8,602 nt of DNA from JBOGXB01 sp050694215. Its GTDB lineage: Bacteria > Actinomycetota > CADDZG01 > WHSQ01. Below, one piece after another: positions 1-4,548 of this stretch. Made by a program: the position numbers and the translations under genes. A model generated the notes under the pieces. That model was given only the letters and a program-made list of their open reading frames with translations, did not search any database and was not told the origin of the DNA. The stretch lies in assembly GCA_050694215.1 (NCBI GenBank), contig JBOGXB010000079.1:1-8602 (forward strand), read 5' to 3'. The first letter of the stretch is position 1, and each line of letters opens with the position of its first letter.

Positions 1-53
1 CCCCAACCGTCCGCGGATACTCCGGTGAGGTCGATCGTATTGATGACCGCCAC
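1..53 (-). CDS. Dodecin-like flavin-binding protein, N-terminus only (cut by window edge)
   Basis: Reading leftward from a GTG at 53, the frame stays open to the window edge and encodes MAVINTIDLTGVSADGW. A strong Shine-Dalgarno (AGGAGG, complement of 58-63) sits 4 nt before the start, so this is a real gene start. The peptide fits the first strand and turn of dodecins, small (about 70 aa) dodecameric proteins that store or buffer flavins. Their N-terminus typically reads like VxKxIELVGTSPxSWEDA, so the I-D-L-T-G-V-S-x-x-x-W spacing matches. Only 17 residues are visible, so the family call is an inference, whereas the start itself is well supported. It is divergent from thiL, with 32 bp between the two start codons. 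Confidence 0.6.
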   Translation of the reverse strand, partial: MAVINTIDLTGVSADGW

Positions 54-57
54 GGAC

Positions 58-63
58 CCTCCT
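58..63 (-). promoter_or_regulatory. Ribosome binding site of the dodecin-like gene
   Basis: The complement reads AGGAGG, 4 nt before the GTG at 53. It fixes the start of the edge-truncated gene. Confidence 0.7.
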
Positions 64-72
64 CTTAGTCGC

Positions 73-78
73 TAGCCT
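73..78 (+). promoter_or_regulatory. Putative -10 element of a leaderless thiL promoter
   Basis: TAGCCT fits the TANNNT -10 pattern and ends 7 nt before the thiL GTG, so transcription would begin at or next to the start codon. thiL has no Shine-Dalgarno, which agrees with a leaderless mRNA. I see no convincing -35 at the expected distance. The hexamer overlaps the palindrome GCTAGC (71-76) in the short divergent gap. Confidence 0.35.
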
Positions 79-85
79 GACCGGT

Positions 86-1057
86 GTGAGTGAGGAAACG
101 GTATCCGAGGTCGGCGAGAGCGGCCTCATCCTGGACATCTCGGCCCGCATCGGTTCGCCTCCTCCCGGAGAGGCATGGACCGGCGACGACGCCGCGGTCG
201 TCGGATTCGCTGGGGCGCGGTTGCTGCTGACAACGGACATCGTCGTCCAGGGCGTGGACTTCGACCCCGCCTACTCCACCGGTGCCGACGTCGGATGGAA
301 GGTCGTCGCGATAAACGCTTCCGATGTGGCGGCGATGGGCGGTCGACCACTCCACGCACTTGCAACTCTGGGCCTGCCCCCCGATACGTCGCGTCGATTC
401 GTCGACCAACTGATGGACGGGATGCTCGATGCGGCCGAGCGATGGTCGATCCGACTCGTGGGCGGGGACATCAGCGCTGCCGGGGAGGTCTCGGTCGGGA
501 TCGCCATGACCGGAGTGCCGATCGGTTCACCCGTGCTTCGCTCGGGTGCTCGGCCCGGCGATGCGATCTGCGTCACGGGCTCGCTTGGTGGTGCGGCGGG
601 AGGCCTGATCGCCCTGCGCGGGGGAGTCGACGCGCCAGGGCTGGCTCGGCGCCACCTCAGGCCGGAAGCGCGCGTGGACGAGGGCGCCAAGGTAGCGCGC
701 GCGGGAGCGTCCGCGATGATCGACCTGTCCGATGGGCTCGCGGTCGATCTCGCCCGTTTGATGGAAGCCAGCGGGACTGGTTGTGAGGTCGATACGGCTT
801 CCATCCCCGTCGATGAGGGTTTGGCGGCCCTCGGGGACGCGGCCGAACCCCTCGAGCTGTCGATACTTGGAGGCGAGGACTTCGAGCTGCTGTTCACGAT
901 CTCGGAGGAAGCCCTCGCCGGCCTCACTGCCTCGACGACTGAACCGAGCACCGCGATCACGCGCATCGGGACCGTGACGGCCGGCGAGGCAAGGCTCGGC
1001 AACGATGCCTTGTCCAGATGGAGGGAGCGCGGATGGGATCACCTGTTAGCCAAGTGA
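86..1057 (+). CDS. thiL: Thiamine-monophosphate kinase ThiL
   Basis: ThiL phosphorylates thiamine monophosphate with ATP to thiamine diphosphate, the last step of cofactor synthesis, in the cytoplasm. The 323-aa product is full length for the family and carries its landmarks in order: GDDAAVV (33-39, Mg-ATP site), TTDIVVQGVDFD (49-60), WKVVAINASDVAAMGG (71-86), GGDIS (126-130), SLGGAAGGL (166-174), IDLSDGLAVDL (212-222) and LGGEDFELLF (261-270). The second block is commonly VEGVHF; here Q and D replace the E and H. The GTG at 86 gives the normal N-terminus; there is no Shine-Dalgarno, and a TANNNT box lies 7 nt upstream. The 3' end overlaps thiD, so the two are one operon. Family identity is secure. 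Confidence 0.96.
   Translation: MSEETVSEVGESGLILDISARIGSPPPGEAWTGDDAAVVGFAGARLLLTTDIVVQGVDFDPAYSTGADVGWKVVAINASDVAAMGGRPLHALATLGLPPDTSRRFVDQLMDGMLDAAERWSIRLVGGDISAAGEVSVGIAMTGVPIGSPVLRSGARPGDAICVTGSLGGAAGGLIALRGGVDAPGLARRHLRPEARVDEGAKVARAGASAMIDLSDGLAVDLARLMEASGTGCEVDTASIPVDEGLAALGDAAEPLELSILGGEDFELLFTISEEALAGLTASTTEPSTAITRIGTVTAGEARLGNDALSRWRERGWDHLLAK
1020..1027 (+). promoter_or_regulatory. Ribosome binding site that sets the thiD start
   Basis: GGAGGGAG ends 5 nt before the ATG at 1033 and lies inside the thiL coding region. It favours 1033 over the in-frame ATG at 1018, which would overlap this site, and over the GTG at 1054, which has no Shine-Dalgarno. Confidence 0.6.
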
Positions 1058-1851
1058 CGGGTCTGCCGCGGGCATTGACGATCGCCGGCTCGGATTCGGG
1101 CGGGGGGGCCGGTATCCAGGCCGACCTGAAGACTTTCTTCGCTCTCGGCTGTTACGGGATGAGCGCGCTCACCGCGCTGACCGCGCAGAACACCGTTGGG
1201 GTCACGGGCATCCACGAGGTGCCTCCGGAGTTCGTGATCCAGCAGATCGACGCGGTGGCAACTGATATCGGCGTGGACGCCGCTAAGACCGGGATGCTCG
1301 CGTCCTCGGCCGTCGTGGAGGCGGCGGCGAAGGGGGTGGAGAGCAACGGCATCGAACGCCTCGTCGTCGATCCGGTATTCGTTTCCAAACATCGCGACCA
1401 GTTGCTCGCCGAGGACGCCGTCGCGGCGCTGAAGGAGAGGCTGCTCCCGCTGGCCATGGTGATCACCCCCAATCTCTACGAGGCCGGGGGATTGATCGGA
1501 TCCGAGGTGACGAGCCTGGACGAGATGAAGGAGGCAGCCCGTACTCTTCACGCGCTGGGCCCGCGCGCCGTTCTGGTGAAGGGAGGCCATCTGGAGACGG
1601 AGCGCGCCGTCGACATCTTCTTCGATGGTCATGACCTCGTCGAGATCGACGGACCGCGCTTCGACACCGACGACACCCACGGCACCGGTTGTGTGCTCTC
1701 CGCTGCCGTTGCAGCTCGCCTGGCGCACGGAGACGATCTCGTCGGCGCGGTGCGGGCGGCCAAGGACTTCGTCTCGGGAGCCATCGAGCATTCGATCCGG
1801 ATGGGTAAGGGCTTCGGCCCGGCCAACCCGGCCTGGAGTCTGACCCTCTAG
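1033..1851 (+). CDS. thiD: Hydroxymethylpyrimidine / phosphomethylpyrimidine kinase ThiD
   Basis: ThiD phosphorylates HMP and HMP-phosphate to HMP-diphosphate, the pyrimidine donor for thiamine phosphate synthase. The product (272 aa from the chosen ATG) is a ribokinase-fold kinase of normal length. It has the N-terminal substrate/Mg signature IAGSDSGGGAGIQADLKT (17-34), a central VVDPVFVSK followed by ITPN, VLVKGGH, and the C-terminal DDTHGTGC with the anion-hole/catalytic Cys at 220. The loop usually written M-V-[AS]-x-S-G-D-x-L-L reads VFVSKHRDQLL, so the Ser-Gly pair is replaced by His-Arg. The start overlaps thiL by 25 nt and is served by a Shine-Dalgarno at 1020-1027. A GTG at 1054 overlapping the thiL stop is the alternative. 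No thiE, thiM or thiC is in view. Its TAG overlaps the stop of the convergent gene. Confidence 0.95.
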   Translation: MGSPVSQVTGLPRALTIAGSDSGGGAGIQADLKTFFALGCYGMSALTALTAQNTVGVTGIHEVPPEFVIQQIDAVATDIGVDAAKTGMLASSAVVEAAAKGVESNGIERLVVDPVFVSKHRDQLLAEDAVAALKERLLPLAMVITPNLYEAGGLIGSEVTSLDEMKEAARTLHALGPRAVLVKGGHLETERAVDIFFDGHDLVEIDGPRFDTDDTHGTGCVLSAAVAARLAHGDDLVGAVRAAKDFVSGAIEHSIRMGKGFGPANPAWSLTL

Positions 1852-2672
1852 AGGCGCTTCGTCGCCCCGGTCCTCTCGGCCTGCCACGATCCCGCGTCCA
1901 GCTCCTCCTTGCGTGCTCGCAGATCGAGGTAGGACACCACCCCGGTCGCGACGAGGAAGGGGATCGTGAGGCCCAGGAGCACCCCCCCGAGTAGTGACAG
2001 CGCGACGGCCTGGAGGCCGTCCGCCGCGTCCCTTGTGGCGAACGCGAGAGTTCGCAGGGACCCTTGGACGACGAGGGTTATCCCGAGCGCGACGTTGATC
2101 AGGTAAACGAAGATGCGCATGGCCTCCATGCGCATGAGCTCGCGCGCCCTTCGCCAGGCTTCGGAGAAGGGCTTCGACTCCAGCGTGACCACGTGGACGA
2201 CTATTGGGGGACCGATAAAGGTGTACATGATGAGTTGCCCCATCGGGCCCAGGATCACGACGAGGATCGTGGCGAACAGGGCCCCCAGAAGAGCCGATGC
2301 GAGCAGGTCCCTCGTGTGGCGGCTCAACTTCCTGCGAGCCTCGCCCATGGTGGTCTGCACCCCCGCGATGCCGTCGCCGATCACCACCGACGCGATCCCC
2401 GAGGCCACGCTCGCGCCGAACGTGGGCAGTATCACCAGGAAGAGCATCCAGATGGGAAGCTCGGCTGCTCCCGAGATCTCGAAAGTGAAGACCAGGGGAA
2501 GCAGGTAGAGCGTGAGGTAGAGGAGCGTGAAGAGGAGGAACAACTGCGTGAAGTGGGCCCTGTAACAACGACCCGCGGCGCGCATGGTGCCGCCGAAGCC
2601 CACCGGCGCAGGAAAGGCACGTGGCCCCTCCTCCTCTAGGGTTTGCGCCGGCCTCGTCTCCTTGGTGGTCAC
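1848..2672 (-). CDS. Six-helix membrane protein, glycerophosphodiesterase-type membrane-domain-like, function unknown
   Basis: The product (274 aa from the GTG at 2672) is an integral membrane protein with about six hydrophobic segments: 43-64, 73-98, 122-142, 143-163, 186-204 and 222-246. Three features recall the membrane domain found in some glycerophosphodiester phosphodiesterases and many stand-alone actinobacterial proteins: an N-terminal PVGFGGTMRAAGRCYRAHF (compare the usual P-L-x-x-G-E-I-L-x-x-x-x-x-L-Y-R-x-x-F), a cytoplasmic FSEAWRRARELM (169-180), and a C-terminal SYLDLRARKEELD (247-259). No catalytic domain is attached, so I give no enzymatic role. The GTG is preferred because the conserved segment begins upstream of the next Met (2585); no good Shine-Dalgarno is present, and the gene begins 7 nt after DUF3618 ends, suggesting coupling. 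It is the last gene of the leftward unit. Confidence 0.75.
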   Translation of the reverse strand: MTTKETRPAQTLEEEGPRAFPAPVGFGGTMRAAGRCYRAHFTQLFLLFTLLYLTLYLLPLVFTFEISGAAELPIWMLFLVILPTFGASVASGIASVVIGDGIAGVQTTMGEARRKLSRHTRDLLASALLGALFATILVVILGPMGQLIMYTFIGPPIVVHVVTLESKPFSEAWRRARELMRMEAMRIFVYLINVALGITLVVQGSLRTLAFATRDAADGLQAVALSLLGGVLLGLTIPFLVATGVVSYLDLRARKEELDAGSWQAERTGATKRL

Positions 2673-2679
2673 GAGTTGC

Positions 2680-2871
2680 TTACTGGACGCGCTTCTTTGC
2701 GATGAGGCCGACCACGAGCAGTCCCGCCAGTGCAACGCCCACGATGGCGAGCTTCTTGCCCACCTCCTTGGCCTCGACCTTCGCCTGATCTACGAGCAGG
2801 TCGACTTTGCGCGCGAGATCTTCGCGCGTCTCCTCGATCTCGGTAACCGTCTGTTGTGCGCTGTTACCCAT
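2680..2871 (-). CDS. DUF3618-type small tail-anchored membrane protein
   Basis: This 63-aa protein has an N-terminal charged helix, TVTEIEETREDLARKVDLLV (8-27), matching the DUF3618 pattern IExTRxxLxxxVDxL. An amphipathic linker rich in Lys and Glu follows, then one transmembrane helix at about 41-58, ending in the short basic tail KKRVQ. The layout predicts a cytoplasmic coiled-coil anchored by its C-terminus, the same architecture as the ElaB/YqjD proteins of enterobacteria; that is a resemblance, not proven homology. A Shine-Dalgarno (GGAGGAAGG, complement of 2881-2889) lies upstream. ATG 2871 and GTG 2874 are both possible starts. It sits between the Holin-X gene (36-nt gap) and the six-helix membrane protein (7-nt gap). 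Function unknown. Confidence 0.8.
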   Translation of the reverse strand: MGNSAQQTVTEIEETREDLARKVDLLVDQAKVEAKEVGKKLAIVGVALAGLLVVGLIAKKRVQ

Positions 2872-2880
2872 CACCTGGTC

Positions 2881-2889
2881 CCTTCCTCC
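2881..2889 (-). promoter_or_regulatory. Ribosome binding site of the DUF3618 gene
   Basis: The complement reads GGAGGAAGG, 6 nt before GTG 2874 and 9 nt before ATG 2871. It rules out the upstream ATG at 2898, because that start would place this site inside the coding region. Confidence 0.6.
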
Positions 2890-2907
2890 GGGCGACAACC
2901 AGCCCCA

Positions 2908-3351
2908 TCATCTCTTACCCAGGGACTTGATCGTCTCGACGTCGTCCTTGATGGTCTTCCTCGTCAGCTCGGTCGAGACCGGCGTTGCGAGCTTCTTCTT
3001 GGCCCACAGGGCTCCGAGCGCTCCGACGATCACGAGCACGAGGGCCGTGAGGCCGTCGGCGGCCCACGCCCAGTCGCCGTGGGTGCCGATGATGTCGTCG
3101 AATCCGTCGCGCAGCATCAAGAGGACGAAGATGAGCGCGAAGAATCCGAGGAATCCCGCTATGGCGATCACGGCCGCCCCCTTCACCTTCTCCATGATGG
3201 ACTCGCTCAGCTCCTGCTTGGCCAGCTCGATCTCCTTACGGATGAGAGTCGAGAGGTCCTCAGTGACCTCTTTCATGAGCTGGCCGGCGGACTTGCCGCC
3301 GGGCCGGCCGTCGCCGGCGACGTAGGTCTCGCCCGTGGTCTGGTCGGTCAT
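2908..3351 (-). CDS. Holin-X / DUF1469 family membrane protein (PF07332-type)
   Basis: This 147-aa protein has the layout of the Holin-X (phage holin superfamily III) family. A disordered N-terminus is followed by an amphipathic helix GQLMKEVTEDLSTLIRKEIE (23-42), which matches the family pattern of LSTLxRxEIxLAKxE. Two transmembrane helices follow (about 58-80 and 97-117), then a basic stretch WAKKKL and a C-terminal helix RKTIKDDVETIKS, the counterpart of the usual ERTxETLKEDxxxLK. The holin name comes from a profile; no phage genes are nearby, so it is better seen as a chromosomal envelope protein. E. coli YqjE is in the same broad family. The start overlaps the stop of the BrkB-like gene as ATGA, and a strong Shine-Dalgarno lies inside that gene, so the two are translationally coupled. 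Confidence 0.88.
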   Translation of the reverse strand: MTDQTTGETYVAGDGRPGGKSAGQLMKEVTEDLSTLIRKEIELAKQELSESIMEKVKGAAVIAIAGFLGFFALIFVLLMLRDGFDDIIGTHGDWAWAADGLTALVLVIVGALGALWAKKKLATPVSTELTRKTIKDDVETIKSLGKR

Positions 3352-4238
3352 GTGGCCTCCTTTACCGGCTCGAACGATGCCCGGCGGATCGCCCGCCGCT
3401 CGAACAGAGCCTCGTTTAGCTCAGCCGCGAACAGGATTATCTGCGAGATCAAGTAAGAGGCTACGAGCAAAGCGGCGGCTCCCGCTAGGGCGCCGAACGT
3501 CTGTTGGCGGGAGGCGGCGCCTTTGGCGAGGTAGAAGGAGCCCGCGAACTTGAGGATCTCGAAGGCGACGGCCGCGACGACGCTTCCCGGCAGCACCTGG
3601 GCCCACGACCGTTCGGTCGCAGGGAGGAAGCGGAAGGCGGTCGCGAATATGCCCACGTTGACTGTGACCCCTGCAACGATGCCCAGTGCGGCCCCAAGCG
3701 GCCCGACCACGAATCCGACCAGGGTGGACAACGCCAGGGAGGCGAGCGAGGCCAACCCAAGGACGACAAGCCACTTCAGCGAGCGCGCCCGCTTCACGAG
3801 GAAGTTCGGCTCTTGCCGGACGTGCCCGACCTTGTTCAGCGCATGCTCGAGGGCGACGACGGCGCCCGAGCCCGAGTAAAGAGCCAGGACCAGACCGGTG
3901 AGAGCTATCGCCTCGCGGTTGTCCTCGATCTGATTCAGGCTGCTGCGGTCGATCGCCTCGCTCAGCACCGGGACGGTCTTGAGACCGCTCTCGAGGATGT
4001 CCTGCCGCAGCTCCCTGTTGCCTTGGGTGAGGTAACCGAGGCCCGCAGCGGCGAACAGAAGGAGGGGGAAGATCGAGAAGAAGAGGTAATAGGTGAGCGC
4101 GGCCGCGTAGGAGCCGCAGTCGTCGTCACCGTATCGCTTGGCGGTTCGCACCCCGATGTCGACCCAGCCGTAGCGGGCTCGGGCGCGTTCCAGCTGCAGC
4201 TTTGCATCCGCCTGAGCCCTCTTCACCCGCTCCACCAC
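3348..4238 (-). CDS. YihY/BrkB family inner-membrane protein
   Basis: This 296-aa protein has six predicted transmembrane helices (about 52-71, 110-130, 151-176, 184-205, 217-236, 248-272). Family signatures visible are AAALTYYLFFSIFPLLLF (45-62), ALYSGSGAVVALEHALN (119-135), FRFLPATERSWAQVLPG (202-218) and a C-terminal FAAELNEALFERR (270-282). The family was once called ribonuclease BN by mistake; its real role is unsettled. The N-terminal 40 residues are charged and helical. The start is one of two adjacent GTG codons (4238, 4235). Neither has a Shine-Dalgarno, and a TAGCTT box lies just upstream, so a leaderless start at 4235 is possible. It follows rpmB by 55 nt and overlaps the Holin-X start by 4 nt. 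Confidence 0.92.
   Translation of the reverse strand: MVERVKRAQADAKLQLERARARYGWVDIGVRTAKRYGDDDCGSYAAALTYYLFFSIFPLLLFAAAGLGYLTQGNRELRQDILESGLKTVPVLSEAIDRSSLNQIEDNREAIALTGLVLALYSGSGAVVALEHALNKVGHVRQEPNFLVKRARSLKWLVVLGLASLASLALSTLVGFVVGPLGAALGIVAGVTVNVGIFATAFRFLPATERSWAQVLPGSVVAAVAFEILKFAGSFYLAKGAASRQQTFGALAGAAALLVASYLISQIILFAAELNEALFERRAIRRASFEPVKEAT
3356..3363 (-). promoter_or_regulatory. Ribosome binding site of the Holin-X gene, inside the BrkB-like gene
   Basis: The complement reads AAAGGAGG, 4 nt before the ATG at 3351. It lies in the last codons of the upstream gene, and together with the ATGA overlap shows translational coupling. Confidence 0.75.
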
Positions 4239-4241
4239 CCA

Positions 4242-4247
4242 AAGCTA
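4242..4247 (-). promoter_or_regulatory. Possible -10 element for the BrkB-like gene
   Basis: The complement reads TAGCTT (TANNNT), 3 nt before GTG 4238 and 6 nt before GTG 4235. With no Shine-Dalgarno, this would fit a leaderless transcript starting at 4235. A -35 is not convincing (TGCTTG at 17 nt spacing), and read-through from rpmB is an alternative. Confidence 0.25.
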
Positions 4248-4293
4248 CCCAGAGGGAGGCGGGGCAAGCACCGTTGTGAATGATGTCGAGGAT

Positions 4294-4485
4294 TCAGCCG
4301 ACGCGGGCGACCTTGTTGGCCTTGAGGCACTTGGTGCACACTGCCAGTCGCTTGGGTGCGCCGTCCACCATCACCCGCATCTTGTGGATATTCGGATCGA
4401 AACGACGGCGCGACCGCCGGTGGGAGTGGGAGATCTTGTTCCCAAACCCGGGGGTCTTGCCGCAGATGTCACATACCGCTGCCAT
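4294..4485 (-). CDS. rpmB: 50S ribosomal protein L28 (zinc-ribbon, C+ form)
   Basis: This is the L28 subunit protein of the large ribosomal subunit, 63 aa, normal for the bacterial family. It begins MAAVCDICGKTPGFGNKISH, continues with the basic SHRRSRRRFDPNIHK segment that binds rRNA, and ends with CTKCLKANKVARVG. The two Cys pairs (CDIC at 5-8 and CTKC near residue 50) form the zinc-binding C+ version of L28; many actinobacteria also carry a C- paralogue used under zinc shortage. An upstream in-frame ATG at 4545 would add 20 residues foreign to the family and is rejected. There is no Shine-Dalgarno; a TAGCCT box 11 nt upstream suggests a very short leader. The gene is divergent from recG (63 bp apart) and heads the leftward unit. 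Confidence 0.96.
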   Translation of the reverse strand: MAAVCDICGKTPGFGNKISHSHRRSRRRFDPNIHKMRVMVDGAPKRLAVCTKCLKANKVARVG

Positions 4486-4496
4486 AACGGCTGGCA

Positions 4497-4502
4497 AGGC
4501 TA
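4497..4502 (-). promoter_or_regulatory. Putative -10 element of rpmB
   Basis: The complement reads TAGCCT (TANNNT), ending 11 nt before the rpmB ATG, so the predicted leader is about 5 nt, consistent with the missing Shine-Dalgarno. It is the same hexamer as the one before thiL. No clear -35 is seen. Confidence 0.35.
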
Positions 4503-4536
4503 CCAGCAAACCCAAGCCGGCCGACGGCTGCGGCAC

Positions 4537-4542
4537 TAGTCT
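4537..4542 (+). promoter_or_regulatory. Putative -10 element of a leaderless recG promoter
   Basis: TAGTCT is separated from the recG ATG by exactly 6 nt, placing the predicted transcription start on the A of the start codon. No Shine-Dalgarno is present. The -35 region is not recognisable. It lies in the 63-bp divergent gap with rpmB. Confidence 0.4.
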
Positions 4543-4548
4543 CACAGC

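Noticed and set aside
54..85. TPP riboswitch upstream of thiL
   Set aside because: Only 32 bp separate the divergent starts, and no conserved riboswitch sequence (such as CTGAGA) is present.
271..1002. 243-codon minus-strand open frame opposite thiL
   Set aside because: Low-complexity composition rich in Ser, Pro and Arg, no start signal, and fully antisense to a complete ThiL.
1039..2568. A very long minus-strand open frame (509 codons) antisense to thiD and running into the membrane gene
   Set aside because: It is rich in Arg, His, Pro and Gly with no recognisable domain, and it lies opposite or out of frame with well-identified genes; such frames are expected in GC-rich DNA.
2908..3351. 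Prophage remnant suggested by the holin family name
   Set aside because: No phage structural, lysis or integrase genes and no attachment repeats; Holin-X proteins are common chromosomal proteins in actinobacteria.
2584..4283. Two long plus-strand open frames opposite the Holin-X and BrkB-like genes
   Set aside because: The minus frames have family motifs, Shine-Dalgarno sites and gene overlaps; the plus frames are charged, low-complexity mirror frames.
4486..4545. N-terminal extension of L28 from ATG 4545
   Set aside because: The extra 20 residues are hydrophobic and unlike L28, and the extension would cover the -10 candidates of the divergent promoters.
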